Shown: positions 13,052 to 21,914 of the stretch, one piece after another
Position numbering within the stretch: the stretch's first letter is position 1
Layout: the number at the start of each line of letters is the position of its first letter
DNA from: Cellulosimicrobium cellulans
GTDB taxonomy: Bacteria > Actinomycetota > Actinomycetes > Actinomycetales > Cellulomonadaceae
Reading direction: 5' to 3'
Assembly: GCF_006539945.1 (NCBI RefSeq)
Contig: NZ_BJNZ01000023.1
Location: forward strand, 1 to 64,000
DNA length: 64,000 nt
The notes under the pieces: model-generated
Seen by the model: only the letters and a program-made list of their open reading frames with translations
Told to the model about the DNA's origin: nothing
Database searches by the model: none
Position numbers and translations under genes: made by a program

Positions 13052-14443
13052 TCAGCGCGTGAGGACGGCGACCGCCTCGACGTGGTGCGTCATCGGGAAG
13101 AGGTCGAACGCGCGCAGGGACGCGAGCCCGTAGCCGTGATCGGCGAGGTAGGAGACGTCGCGTGCGAGCGCGGCGGGGTCGCACGCGACGTACACGACCC
13201 GGGCGGGCTGCCGGGAGGCGATCGCCTCGACCACGGCACGGCCGGCACCGACGCGCGGCGGGTCGAGCACGACGACGTCCGCGCCCGTCGGGTCCGCGGC
13301 GAGCACCTGCTCGACGGGGCCGTGGTGCAGCTCGACCCGGTCGAGCCCGTGCGCGTTGCGGCGCGCGTCGCGCACGGCCCGCTCGTCACCCTCGACGGCG
13401 ACGACGGAGCCCGCCGCCCCGACGGCCGCCGCCAGGGGCGTGGTGAACAGCCCGGCGCCCGAGTAGAGGTCGAGCACGCGCGCGCCGTCGACGTCCCCCA
13501 CGCCGTCGAGCACCGCGCGCGTCAGCGTGCCCGGCGCCTCGCGGTGCACCTGCCAGAACCCGCCCGCCGCGACGCGGTACTCGTGCTGCTGGTCGCCGAG
13601 GACGACACGCTCGGTCACGCTGCGGCGCGCGTTGGGGCGCTGGTCGGGCGAGCCCGACCGCCACGGCTCGCCGTCCACGAGGAGGACCGGCGCCGAGCCG
13701 ACGGGCGCGACGAGCTCGATCCGCGTGCCCGGCCGCCAGGTGCGCGTGAAGACCTTCTCGCGCGCCGCGAGCTCCGCGACGTCCTCGGTGCCCAGCGGCA
13801 TGCCGTCGAGCGCGACGACGTCGTGGGACCGGAAGCGGTGCATGCCCGCACGGCCCGTGCCGTCGGCGACGAGGTCCACGCGCGTCCGGTAGCCGAGCCC
13901 GCCGCGCTCGCCGTCGCTCGGCAGACCCTCGACCTCTACCTGAAGGTCAGTCTCGTCGAGGTCGACCTTCCCGAGCCGGCGCAGCTGCTCGACCAGCACG
14001 TCCCGCTTCCAGCGGCGCTGCGCGTCGAGCGCGACGTGCGCGAGCTCGCCACCGCCGACGCCCCCCGGACCGGCCTCCGGCCATACCGACGGGACCCGGT
14101 CGGACGACGCCTCGAGGATCTCGACGGCGTCGGCGCGCCAGAACTTCGCGGTCTCCCCGCCCTCCGTGACGCGGGCGCGCACCCGCTCCCCGGGCAGGGT
14201 GTGACGGACGAAGACGACGCGCCCGTCGTACCGCGCCACGCAGTGGCCGCCGTGGGCCGCCGGGCCGACCTCGAGCTCGACCTCGACCTCAGGTCGAGGG
14301 TCGACGCGGGCCGACTGACGCGTCGCGCGACCACCCTGGCGGCGGGTCGTACGGCGCCCGCCGCCGCGCGCGGCGCGGCGGTCCGCGAACGGGTCGGACG
14401 GTCGGTCGGAGGGCACGGCAGGACCACGCGAGGAGGACGGCAT
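13052..14443 (-). CDS. Class I SAM-dependent RNA methyltransferase (TrmA/RumA family, TRAM domain)
   Basis: A 463-residue 23S rRNA or tRNA uridine-5-methyltransferase-type enzyme. After a basic, disordered leader of about 45 residues comes a TRAM RNA-binding domain (VARYDGRVVFVRHTLPGERV). A SAM-binding Rossmann domain follows (VLDLYSGAGLFT, VVLDPPRVGAG). The catalytic cysteine is C421 in VYVACDPAALARDV. The iron-sulfur cysteines of RumA are not apparent. The ATG at MPSSSRG is preferred over an in-frame start 31 codons upstream because the extra residues overlap a hairpin. It corresponds in synteny to M. tuberculosis Rv2689c. Confidence 0.88.
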   Translation of the reverse strand: MPSSSRGPAVPSDRPSDPFADRRAARGGGRRTTRRQGGRATRQSARVDPRPEVEVELEVGPAAHGGHCVARYDGRVVFVRHTLPGERVRARVTEGGETAKFWRADAVEILEASSDRVPSVWPEAGPGGVGGGELAHVALDAQRRWKRDVLVEQLRRLGKVDLDETDLQVEVEGLPSDGERGGLGYRTRVDLVADGTGRAGMHRFRSHDVVALDGMPLGTEDVAELAAREKVFTRTWRPGTRIELVAPVGSAPVLLVDGEPWRSGSPDQRPNARRSVTERVVLGDQQHEYRVAAGGFWQVHREAPGTLTRAVLDGVGDVDGARVLDLYSGAGLFTTPLAAAVGAAGSVVAVEGDERAVRDARRNAHGLDRVELHHGPVEQVLAADPTGADVVVLDPPRVGAGRAVVEAIASRQPARVVYVACDPAALARDVSYLADHGYGLASLRAFDLFPMTHHVEAVAVLTR

Positions 14444-14527
14444 GCCCCCAGTATCCCGGACGCGACCCGACCCACCCGCTGTGGGCGGAGAACCGGGCTG
14501 CTCTCGACGCGGGAGCCGGGCCCGTCT

Positions 14528-14548
14528 CGCGCCCACGGCGTGGGCGCG
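14528..14548 (-). terminator. Hairpin after the KimA-like gene
   Basis: Perfect 9-base stem CGCGCCCAC / GTGGGCGCG with a 3-base loop, 8 bases after the transporter stop and before the methyltransferase start. Confidence 0.5.
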
Positions 14549-14555
14549 GTCCCGG

Positions 14556-16559
14556 TCAGTAGCCCGTGAAGCGCTGGCGGAAGCCCTCGCCCTCGAGGCC
14601 CGTCTGGCCTTCGGTGGACGAGAGCTGCCACGGCACGGACGCCACGACGACGCCCGGCGTGAAGAGCAGGCGCCCCTTGAGCCGCAGCGCGCTCTGGTTG
14701 TGCAGGAGCTGCTCCCACCAGTGGCCCACGACGTACTCGGGGATGTAGACGACCACCAGGTCGCGCGGGGACTCGCGGCGGACCGAGCGCACGTACGACA
14801 GCACCGGGCGCGTGATCTCGCGGAAGGGCGAGTCCAGGACGCGCAGCGGGACGGGGAGGTCGAGCGCCTCCCACTGCCGCATGAGGTCCTCGACGTCCTC
14901 GGAGTCCACGCCCACCGTGACCGCCTCCAGGACGGACGGGCGCGACGCCCGCGCGTACGCGAGCGCCCGCATCGTCGGCCGGTGGATCTTGGACACGAGG
15001 ACGATGGCGTGCACCCGGCTGGGCAGGGCGCGGGCCGCGGCGGCCTCGTCGCCGAGCGCGAGCTCGTCGCGCACCCTGTCGTAGTGCTTGCGGATCGACT
15101 TCATGAGCACGAAGACGAGCGCCATCGCGAGGATCGCGATCCAGGCGCCGTGCGTGAACTTCGTGATGAGGACGATGACGAGCACCGTGCCGGTCATCGC
15201 CAGACCCACCGTGTTGACCACGCGCGAGCGCCGCATGCGCGACCGCTCGCGGGGCTGGTGCTCGGTGCGCAGCGCCCGCGTCCAGTGCCGCACCATGCCG
15301 AGCTGGGACAGCGTGAACGACACGAACACGCCCACGATGTAGAGCTGGATGAGGCGCGTGACCTGCGCGTCGAACGCCCAGATGAGCACGATCGCCGCGA
15401 CGGCCAGCGTGACGATGCCGTTGGAGAACGCGAGCCGGTCGCCCCGCGTGTGGAGCTGGCGGGGCAGGTAGCCGTCCTTCGCGAGGATCGAGCCGAGCAC
15501 CGGGAAGCCGTTGAACGCCGTGTTCGCGGCGAGCACGAGGATCAGTCCGGTCACCGCGGACACCACGTAGAAGAGCACGGGTACCCCGCTGAACACGGTC
15601 TCGGCGAGCTGCCCGATCACCGGGTGCTGCACGTAGTCCACGGGCAGCGGCTCCCCGTTCAGCGAGAGCTGCGCGTGCGGGTCCTCGGCGTAGTGCACGC
15701 CGGTCGCGCGCGCGAGGAAGAGGATCGAGAGCATCATCACGGCCGAGATGCCGCCCAGCAGGGCGAGCGTCGTGGCGGCGTTGCGCGACTTGGGCTTGCG
15801 GAACGCCGGGACGCCGTTGCTGATGGCCTCGACGCCGGTGAGGGCGGCGCACCCGGACGCGAACGCCCGGGCCACGAGGAAGGCACCCGCGATGCCCATG
15901 AGTCCCTGGTCGAACCCGCTCTGCGCCGTGAGCTCGAACTCCGCGCTCTCGGCCGGGCCGAGGTTGCCGGTGACGTACTGGAAGAACCCGACGACCGCCG
16001 TCGTGCCGATAGCCAGCATGAAGAGGTAGACGGGGATCGCGAAGAACGTCCCCGACTCCTTGACCCCGCGCAGGTTGACCAGCGTGAGGACGACGACGAG
16101 CCCGATCGCGAAGGCCGCCTCGTGGTCGCGCAGCGCCGGTATGGCGCTGGCCGCGTACTGCGCCCCCGAGGAGATCGAGACCGCGACCGTGAGCACGTAG
16201 TCGACCATGAGCGCCGACGCGACGCCGACGCCCGCCGACGGGCCCAGGTTGACCGTCGCGACCTCGTAGTCGCCGCCGCCCGACGGGTAGGCGCGCACGT
16301 TCTGGCGGTACGACGCGACGACCGTCAGCAGCACGACCACGACGGCGAGGCCCACCCACGGCGAGATCATCGTCGCGCTGAGGCCCGCGAGAGCGAGCGT
16401 CAGGAGGATCTCGTCCGGGGCGTACGCGACCGACGACAGGGCGTCGGACGCGAACACGGGCAGGGCCACGCGCTTGGGGAGCAGCGTGTGCCCCAGGTGC
16501 TCGCTGCGGACAGGCCGCCCGAGCAGCAGCCGCTTCGCGGCATCAGCGATCTCCGACAC
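14556..16559 (-). CDS. KimA-like APC-superfamily potassium importer
   Basis: A 667-residue membrane protein with about 12 transmembrane helices (residues 25-480) and a C-terminal cytosolic domain of about 180 residues. Diagnostic stretches are SSVAYAPDEILL, SYRQNVRAYPSGGGDYE, MVDYVLTVAVSIS and ALTGVEAISNGVPAF. These match Bacillus KimA, a proton-coupled K+ importer, better than amino-acid permeases. The GTG start is used; a TAGCAT box lies 8 bases before it. It is divergent from two TrkA-type regulators, which supports a potassium role. It is equivalent to Rv2690c. Confidence 0.8.
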   Translation of the reverse strand: MSEIADAAKRLLLGRPVRSEHLGHTLLPKRVALPVFASDALSSVAYAPDEILLTLALAGLSATMISPWVGLAVVVVLLTVVASYRQNVRAYPSGGGDYEVATVNLGPSAGVGVASALMVDYVLTVAVSISSGAQYAASAIPALRDHEAAFAIGLVVVLTLVNLRGVKESGTFFAIPVYLFMLAIGTTAVVGFFQYVTGNLGPAESAEFELTAQSGFDQGLMGIAGAFLVARAFASGCAALTGVEAISNGVPAFRKPKSRNAATTLALLGGISAVMMLSILFLARATGVHYAEDPHAQLSLNGEPLPVDYVQHPVIGQLAETVFSGVPVLFYVVSAVTGLILVLAANTAFNGFPVLGSILAKDGYLPRQLHTRGDRLAFSNGIVTLAVAAIVLIWAFDAQVTRLIQLYIVGVFVSFTLSQLGMVRHWTRALRTEHQPRERSRMRRSRVVNTVGLAMTGTVLVIVLITKFTHGAWIAILAMALVFVLMKSIRKHYDRVRDELALGDEAAAARALPSRVHAIVLVSKIHRPTMRALAYARASRPSVLEAVTVGVDSEDVEDLMRQWEALDLPVPLRVLDSPFREITRPVLSYVRSVRRESPRDLVVVYIPEYVVGHWWEQLLHNQSALRLKGRLLFTPGVVVASVPWQLSSTEGQTGLEGEGFRQRFTGY

Positions 16560-16567
16560 GAGGCCTC

Positions 16568-16573
16568 ATGCTA
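16568..16573 (-). promoter_or_regulatory. -10 box TAGCAT of the KimA-like gene
   Basis: The box is on the minus strand, 8 bases before the GTG start, giving a leader of only a base or two. Confidence 0.4.
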
Positions 16574-16625
16574 TGCCCGACTGCGGCCGGTCGCGCTGGT
16601 GCGCGCCCGGCGGCCCCGCGAGCGG

Positions 16626-16631
16626 TAGCGT
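16626..16631 (+). promoter_or_regulatory. -10 box TAGCGT of ceoB
   Basis: The box ends 7 bases before the ceoB GTG, consistent with a leaderless message. With the opposing TAGCAT it forms a 79-base divergent promoter region. Confidence 0.45.
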
Positions 16632-16638
16632 TCGGTGC

Positions 16639-17307
16639 GTGCACTTCGTCATCATGGGCTGCGGCCGCGTCGGCGCGACGCTCGCCCAGTCGCTCGAGTC
16701 GAGCGGCCACTCGGTCGCCGTCGTCGACCAGAACCCCGACGCGTTCCGGCGCCTCCCGGCCGAGTTCACGGGCAAGAAGGTGACCGGGGTCGGCTTCGAC
16801 CGCGACACGCTCGTGCAGGCCGGCATCGAGGAGGCGTTCGCGTTCGCCGCGGTCTCCGACGGCGACAACTCGAACATCCTCTCCGCGCGCGTCGTGCGGG
16901 AGACGTTCGGCGTGGAGAAGGTCGTCGCCCGCATCTACGACCCCCAGCGCGCGGAGATCTACCAGCGCCTCGGCATCCCCACGGTCGCGACCGTGCGCTG
17001 GACCGCGGACCAGGTGCTGCGGCGCATGCTCCCGTTCGGCGCGACCGACGAGTACCGCGACCCGTCCGGCCGCGTGCGGCTCGCGCAGGTCGACTTCCAC
17101 CCCGGCTGGGTCGGGCGCACCGTCCGCGCCATCGAGGACGCCACGGGCGCGCGCGTGGCGTTCGTCAGCCGCTTCGGCGACGGGGTCCTCGTCACCGACC
17201 GCACCGTCCTCCAGGAGAACGACGTGCTGCACGTGCTCATGGACGACGAGCAGGCCGCCGTCGTCGAACGCAGGCTCACCCACGCACCGAAGGTCGAGGC
17301 CGAGTGA
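16639..17307 (+). CDS. ceoB: TrkA-type potassium regulatory protein (RCK_N + RCK_C)
   Basis: A 222-residue cytosolic regulator. The Rossmann motif GCGRVGATLA begins at residue 7, and AVVDQNPDAF supplies the adenosine-binding acidic residue. The RCK_C domain covers about 145-215. Such proteins gate Trk/Ktr or APC potassium transporters in response to NAD(H) or ATP/ADP. No classical TrkH gene is nearby; the partner is probably the divergent KimA-like importer. Its stop overlaps the ATG of the second subunit by one base (TGATG). It is syntenic with Rv2691 (ceoB). Confidence 0.9.
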   Translation: MHFVIMGCGRVGATLAQSLESSGHSVAVVDQNPDAFRRLPAEFTGKKVTGVGFDRDTLVQAGIEEAFAFAAVSDGDNSNILSARVVRETFGVEKVVARIYDPQRAEIYQRLGIPTVATVRWTADQVLRRMLPFGATDEYRDPSGRVRLAQVDFHPGWVGRTVRAIEDATGARVAFVSRFGDGVLVTDRTVLQENDVLHVLMDDEQAAVVERRLTHAPKVEAE

Positions 17308-18065
17308 TGCGCGTCGTCATCGCGGGAGCGGGCTCGGTCGGCCGCTCGATCGCTCGCGAGCTCCTCAGCCACGACCACGAGGTCATGCTCATCGACAAGC
17401 AGCCGGCGGCCATGCGGGTCGCCCAGGTCGCGGAGGCGGACTGGCTGCTCGCCGACGCGTGCGAGCTCTCGACGCTCGCCGAGGCCAAGGTCGACGAGTG
17501 CGACGTCATCGTGGCGGCGACAGGCGACGACAAGGTGAACCTCGTCGTGTCGCTCCTCGCCAAGACCGAGTTCGGGGTGCCGCGCACGGTCGCCCGCGTG
17601 AACAACCCGAAGAACGAGTGGATGTTCGACGAGTCGTGGGGCGTGGACGTGGCCGTCTCGACGCCGCGCATCATGACCGCCATGGTCGAGGAGGCCGTCG
17701 CCGTCGGCGACCTCGTCCGCATCTTCACCTTCCACCAGTCCGGCGCGGACATCCTCGAGGTCACCCTGCCGCCGACCTCCCCGCTCGTGGGCCGCCGCGT
17801 CGGCGCGGTGAGCTGGCCCGCGGACACGGTGCTCGCGGCGATCGTCCGCGGCGCGCGCCCGATCGCGCCCAGCCAGGACGACACGCTCGAGGCCGGGGAC
17901 GAGCTCCTGCTCGTCACGGGCGACGAGGCGGACGAGGGAGCCCTCGGCCGGCTGCTCGCGGGCGAGCCGGATGCGGAGCCGACCGCGTCGCACGCGGAGC
18001 CGACCGCGCCGGACGCGCCCGTCGTGGCGCCCGAGGTCCCCACGGCCGGCGACGGCGTCCTCTGA
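17307..18065 (+). CDS. ceoC: TrkA-type potassium regulatory protein, second subunit
   Basis: A 252-residue paralogue of the preceding gene. It has the Rossmann motif GAGSVGRSIA, then VMLIDKQPAAMR and DVIVAATGDDKVNL, an RCK_C domain at about 140-220, and an acidic Ala/Pro-rich tail. It is translationally coupled to ceoB, and the two likely form a heteromeric ring. It is equivalent to Rv2692 (ceoC). Confidence 0.9.
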   Translation: MRVVIAGAGSVGRSIARELLSHDHEVMLIDKQPAAMRVAQVAEADWLLADACELSTLAEAKVDECDVIVAATGDDKVNLVVSLLAKTEFGVPRTVARVNNPKNEWMFDESWGVDVAVSTPRIMTAMVEEAVAVGDLVRIFTFHQSGADILEVTLPPTSPLVGRRVGAVSWPADTVLAAIVRGARPIAPSQDDTLEAGDELLLVTGDEADEGALGRLLAGEPDAEPTASHAEPTAPDAPVVAPEVPTAGDGVL

Positions 18066-18089
18066 CGGGACCGGCCCCGTGTTCGAGGC

Positions 18090-19028
18090 CTACGCCGTCG
18101 GTTGCGGGGGCGCTGCGGCGTGGGGCCGACGCACCAGGATCCACGTGAGCCACAGGACGAGCGCCCACAGCGGGATGCCCATGACGAGACGTGCGGTGCC
18201 CAGCCAGCCGACGTCGCCGTCGAGGTAGAGCGGGACCTGGACCGCGAGCCGGGCGGCGAACAGACCGATCCAGAGCCACGTCGCGGCGGTGTACCGGCGC
18301 ATCAGCGCTCGGTCGGACCGCCAGGTGCGGGCCCAGCGGGCGAACGCGCCGGGCTCGGCGGCGTCCGCGTCGACGGGGGTGCCGGCCGGCGTCGCGGCCG
18401 CAGCGGGCCGCTCGACCGAGGAGCCCGCGACCTCGACCGCTTCCGGTGACGGGTCCGCCGTCGTCCCGGCCGACCCCGCGGCGGCTCCCGTACCGAATCC
18501 GCTGCGGAAGCCCTCGACCACGAGGCCGACGAGCGGCCAGCGGGCCAGGACCGAGACGAGGAGCGCGACGAGGTACGCGGCGTTCGTCCACAGGCCCCAC
18601 GCGAAGTAGTCCTGCGCCTCGCCCGAGCGCCACGCCCAGAACACGCCGATGCCGACGCCCAGGAGACCGCCGAACGCCTGCGTGACGGGGGTGCGCTGGA
18701 CCAGTCGCGCCGCGACGGCGACGAGGGCCGCCGCGACCGAGGTCACGAGCGCCCACTGCAGGTTCGTCGTGGCGACGTAGACGACGACGAAGACGAGGCC
18801 CGGGGCGACCGACTCGACGAGCCCGCGCACCCCGCCGATCGCGTCGGCCACGGAGAAGTCCTGCCCGGCGAGCGCGCGGACCCCGCGCGCGCGGCCGTCC
18901 TCGGGCGCCGCGACGTCGTCGACGACGGTCTCCGCGACGTCGGCGTCGTGCGCGAGACCCTCCGGGACGGGCCCGGGGCCCGGACGCCCGTCCGCGGGTC
19001 CGCCGCTCGCGTCGCTGCTGCTCGTCAT
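18090..19028 (-). CDS. DUF3159 membrane protein
   Basis: A 312-residue integral membrane protein with about six hydrophobic segments from residue 75 on and acidic, low-complexity stretches at residues 1-50 and 185-225. It includes the DUF3159 core around ALAGQDFSVADAIGGVRGLVE. Its function is unknown; the gene is conserved next to ceoBC and the OB-fold gene in actinobacteria (Rv2693c). The ATG at MTSSSDAS has a GAGG ribosome site; an upstream in-frame ATG is disregarded. Confidence 0.85.
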   Translation of the reverse strand: MTSSSDASGGPADGRPGPGPVPEGLAHDADVAETVVDDVAAPEDGRARGVRALAGQDFSVADAIGGVRGLVESVAPGLVFVVVYVATTNLQWALVTSVAAALVAVAARLVQRTPVTQAFGGLLGVGIGVFWAWRSGEAQDYFAWGLWTNAAYLVALLVSVLARWPLVGLVVEGFRSGFGTGAAAGSAGTTADPSPEAVEVAGSSVERPAAAATPAGTPVDADAAEPGAFARWARTWRSDRALMRRYTAATWLWIGLFAARLAVQVPLYLDGDVGWLGTARLVMGIPLWALVLWLTWILVRRPHAAAPPQPTA

Positions 19029-19145
19029 CTCGTGGCGTCCTCGGTGGCTCGGGGTCGGTCGGCTACGGTCCGGACGCATGGCCCGGGTCGTCCGCTGCAC
19101 GTCCGCAGGATCGTACGGCACCGCCGCGCGTCGGCGGGAGCGAGG

Positions 19146-19520
19146 TCACTCCCCCGGCTTGGCGAGGAGCTCGTAGCGCGGGTTGAAGATGGTGCGACGC
19201 CCGTCGACGTCGCACACCAGACCCTCGACGAGGACGCGGCGACCGGGCTCGATCCCCGCGATGCGTCGACGGCCGAGCCACACGAGGTCCACGACGCCGG
19301 AGCCGTCGAACAGCTCGACCTCGACCGTCGGGACGCCCTCGCGGGGACGCAGCACCACGGACCGCAGGACGCCGGAGATCTTGGCCCGACGGCGGTTGGG
19401 CAGCTCGGACACGGCGCGGCAGCCCTTCTGCCGTGCCGCCTCGGAGCGCTCCTCGTCGGCGGCGAGCTCCTCCTGGGAGGCGAGGGCGGTGCGCCAGGCG
19501 TCCCGCAGCGTGGGGGCCAT
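19146..19520 (-). CDS. OB-fold nucleic-acid-binding protein
   Basis: A 124-residue protein with an OB-fold (ISGVLRSVVLRP...VEVELFDGSGVVDLVWLGRRRIAGI) of the tRNA-anticodon/RecG wedge type. The N-terminal 45 residues form a charged helix. The partner nucleic acid is unknown. It starts one base after the DUF3710 stop, so both are read from one message. It is equivalent to Rv2694c. Confidence 0.85.
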   Translation of the reverse strand: MAPTLRDAWRTALASQEELAADEERSEAARQKGCRAVSELPNRRRAKISGVLRSVVLRPREGVPTVEVELFDGSGVVDLVWLGRRRIAGIEPGRRVLVEGLVCDVDGRRTIFNPRYELLAKPGE

Positions 19521-19521
19521 G

Positions 19522-20262
19522 TCAGCGGATCTCCGTGATCTCCGGCCCACGGGTCAGCGGGTCGAACGAGGGCGTCTCGGGGGCTCCGGCGGGCGCCGGC
19601 GCCGCGGCGGCCGGGCCCTTGCCCGGCAGGTGCAGGGCGAGGAGGTCGCGGGGCGGGCGCGGGCTCTGGTCCCGCACGACGACAATGTTGGCGAACACGG
19701 ACTCGAGCAGCCGTGCCTCGGCCGGGTCGACCGCCGCCTTGCCGGTGAGCACGCCGCGGAGGAACCAGCGGGGGCCGTCGACGCCCACGAAACGGGCGGG
19801 CCGCACGCCGGGACGCCCGTCCGGCGTCTGCGCGGGGATGCGGGCGAGCAGCTCGCGGCCGAACGGGCCGGGGAGGTCGTCGACCGTGCCGCCCTGCTTG
19901 GTCACCGACGCGGCGATCTCTCCGCGGATCTCGTCCCAGATGCCGTCCGTGCGGGGCGCGGCGAACGCCTGCACCTGGAGCCCGGAGCCGGCGACGGCGC
20001 ACGCGACGCCGGTGATGCGCTGGGTCTTCTTGTCGACCTCCATGCGCAGCTCCATGCCGGGCACGCCGGGCAGCCACACGGCGCCCAGGTCCAGACGGGG
20101 CCCGCGCTCGGGGACCTGGGAGGAGTCGAACGGCCCGCGCGCGGGCTTCTCCTCGCTCGCAGCCTCGACGGGCGCGTCGTCGTCGACCGGCGCGGACGTC
20201 GTGCCCGACGGCTCGGGCGACTCGGTCGGCTCGGACGACCTGGAGCGACGGAACAGACCCAC
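19522..20262 (-). CDS. DUF3710 protein
   Basis: A 246-residue cytosolic protein. A disordered acidic leader of about 50 residues precedes the DUF3710 domain (LGAVWLPGVPGMELRMEVD, WFLRGVLTGKAA). Function unknown. A GTG start with an AAGGAG ribosome site seven bases upstream begins MGLFRRSR. It is cotranscribed with the OB-fold gene and follows dut in the same order as Rv2696c-Rv2697c. Confidence 0.85.
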   Translation of the reverse strand: MGLFRRSRSSEPTESPEPSGTTSAPVDDDAPVEAASEEKPARGPFDSSQVPERGPRLDLGAVWLPGVPGMELRMEVDKKTQRITGVACAVAGSGLQVQAFAAPRTDGIWDEIRGEIAASVTKQGGTVDDLPGPFGRELLARIPAQTPDGRPGVRPARFVGVDGPRWFLRGVLTGKAAVDPAEARLLESVFANIVVVRDQSPRPPRDLLALHLPGKGPAAAAPAPAGAPETPSFDPLTRGPEITEIR

Positions 20263-20423
20263 GGAGGAACTCCTTCACCTGCCCGGCCCTCGGCCGGGAC
20301 TCCTCACGGGGCGCTCGCCCCGCACTGCTTCCACACTAGCCCGCGCAGCGACGGTCGTGGTGCGACGTTCGCTGCGCGACGACGGGCGCGCGGCTCGCGC
20401 ACCGACCGCCCGTCCGCGACCGG

Positions 20424-20900
20424 TCAGGTCGCCGCGGCCCACCCGCCGCTCGACCCGAAGCCGCCCTCGCCGCGGTGCGACCCGGGCAACCGCTCGGCCT
20501 GCACGAAGCGCGCACGCTCGACCTTCTGCACGACGAGCTGCGCGACACGGTCGCCGCGCCGCAGGACGACGGCCTCGCGGGCGTCCGTGTTGAGCAGCGT
20601 CACCTTGATCTCGCCGCGGTAGCCGGCGTCGACGGTGCCCGGCGCGTTGACGACCGTGAGACCGTGCTTCGCGGCGAGGCCGGAGCGCGGGTGCACGAAC
20701 GCCGCGTAGCCGTCGGGCAGCGCGATCGAGACCCCGGTCGGGACGACGGCGCGCTCCCCCGGCGCCAGCTCGACGTCGACCGTCGTCACGAGGTCGGCAC
20801 CGGCGTCGCCCGGGTGCGCGTAGGACGGCAGGGGCACGTCGTCGAGGAGCGTGATGAGGACGTCGACGTCCCCGGTCTCGGGCTGGTGGTGGTTCGGCAC
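20424..20900 (-). CDS. dut: dUTP diphosphatase
   Basis: A 158-residue homotrimeric dUTPase that hydrolyses dUTP to dUMP, preventing uracil incorporation. The five family motifs are visible: HPGDAGADL, PRSGLAAKHG, GTVDAGYRGEIKV (catalytic Asp and stacking Tyr), RGDRVAQLVV and the C-terminal arm RGEGGFGSSGG. The GTG start is the only one upstream of motif I without a long unlikely extension. A TAGGCT box 7 bases before it suggests a leaderless message. Confidence 0.95.
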   Translation of the reverse strand: MPNHHQPETGDVDVLITLLDDVPLPSYAHPGDAGADLVTTVDVELAPGERAVVPTGVSIALPDGYAAFVHPRSGLAAKHGLTVVNAPGTVDAGYRGEIKVTLLNTDAREAVVLRRGDRVAQLVVQKVERARFVQAERLPGSHRGEGGFGSSGGWAAAT

Positions 20901-20907
20901 CCGGCAG

Positions 20908-20913
20908 AGCCTA
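20908..20913 (-). promoter_or_regulatory. -10 box TAGGCT of dut
   Basis: It lies on the minus strand with 7 bases to the GTG, the same geometry as at ceoB and the ABC gene. Confidence 0.45.
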
Positions 20914-20976
20914 GTGCTCACCGGCGGGCCCGGCGAGCACGTCGGGCGACGCCCCGACTGCTGGGATGATGGACCC

Positions 20977-21492
20977 ATGACGGACCCCGCCGACCGCAGC
21001 ACGCCCTCCTCGACCCCGGGTTCCGCCGGGGCACCCGGTGCCGGGGGCGCGACGCCGTACCGAGAGCGCCTCGTCCCGGGCGTCGGCGGCTGGGCCGCGG
21101 CCCTCGGGTTCGCCCTGGTCCTCGGGATCGCGCTGTGGCCCGCGAGCCACGCCATCGCGCTCGGCGTGGGCGCGCTCGCCGCGGTGGCGGGCGTCGCCGG
21201 TCTCTGGGCGACCTCGCCGGTCGTCGCGGTGGCCGACGGCGAGCTCCGTGCCGGTCGCGCGCACGTCCCCGCCGCGCTGCTCGGCCAGGTCACGACCCTC
21301 GACCCGGAGGCGATGCGCGTCCAGCTCGGCCCCCGCCTCGACGCCCGCGCCTACGTGTGCCTGCGCGCGTGGGCCCGTACCGGTGTGCACGTCGTGCTCG
21401 ACGACCCGCAGGACCCGACGCCCTACTGGCTCGTCTCCACGCGGCACCCGCAGCGCCTCGCGGACGCGATCCGGGCCGCGCGCGCGTCCTGA
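20977..21492 (+). CDS. DUF3093 membrane protein
   Basis: A 171-residue protein with two transmembrane helices at about residues 38-75 and a soluble C-terminal domain ending TPYWLVSTRHPQRLADAI. Function unknown; conserved beside dut in actinobacteria (Rv2698). It is divergent from dut and ends at a strong terminator. Confidence 0.85.
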   Translation: MTDPADRSTPSSTPGSAGAPGAGGATPYRERLVPGVGGWAAALGFALVLGIALWPASHAIALGVGALAAVAGVAGLWATSPVVAVADGELRAGRAHVPAALLGQVTTLDPEAMRVQLGPRLDARAYVCLRAWARTGVHVVLDDPQDPTPYWLVSTRHPQRLADAIRAARAS

Positions 21493-21562
21493 CGGGGCGC
21501 GACCTGACGGGACGGCGCGCCGGGTGCGGCTCGACGAGCACACCCCACGAGCACCGCGAACG

Positions 21563-21602
21563 ACGAAGGCCGCCGCCCCGGGGCAGGGGCGGCGGCCTTC
21601 GT
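21563..21602. terminator. Strong bidirectional terminator
   Basis: A perfect 17-base stem (ACGAAGGCCGCCGCCCC and its complement) with a 6-base loop lies between the convergent DUF3093 and DUF4193 genes. The A-rich foot on one side gives a U-rich tail on the other, so it should work in both directions. Confidence 0.85.
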
Positions 21603-21614
21603 GCGTCGTGCAGG

Positions 21615-21914
21615 TCAGGCGGCGCACTCCGAGCAGATCTGCTGCCCGTTCTTCTCGTACGCGAGCTGGCTGCGGTGGTGCACGAGGAAGCAGCTCGAGC
21701 ACGTGAACTCGTCGGCCTGACGAGGCAGGACCCGGACGGAGAGCTCCTCGCCGGACAGGTCGGCACCGGGCAGCTCGAAACCTTCCGCCGCCTCGGTCTC
21801 GTCCTCGTCAACGACGCCCGAGCTCTTGTCGGAGCGACGAGCCTGGAGCTCCTGGAGCGAGTCCTCGCTGAGCTCCTCTTCACTCTTGCGGGGGGCGTCG
21901 TAGTCTGTTGCCAT
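21615..21914 (-). CDS. DUF4193 small zinc-ribbon-like protein
   Basis: A 99-residue acidic protein with four cysteines in two pairs (CSSC and CSEC) near the C-terminus, likely holding a zinc ion. The pattern ATDYDAPRK...DEFTCSSCFLVHHRSQLA is the actinobacterial DUF4193 signature. The M. tuberculosis homologue is Rv2699c. Its molecular role is unknown. It reads toward the strong terminator. Confidence 0.9.
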   Translation of the reverse strand: MATDYDAPRKSEEELSEDSLQELQARRSDKSSGVVDEDETEAAEGFELPGADLSGEELSVRVLPRQADEFTCSSCFLVHHRSQLAYEKNGQQICSECAA

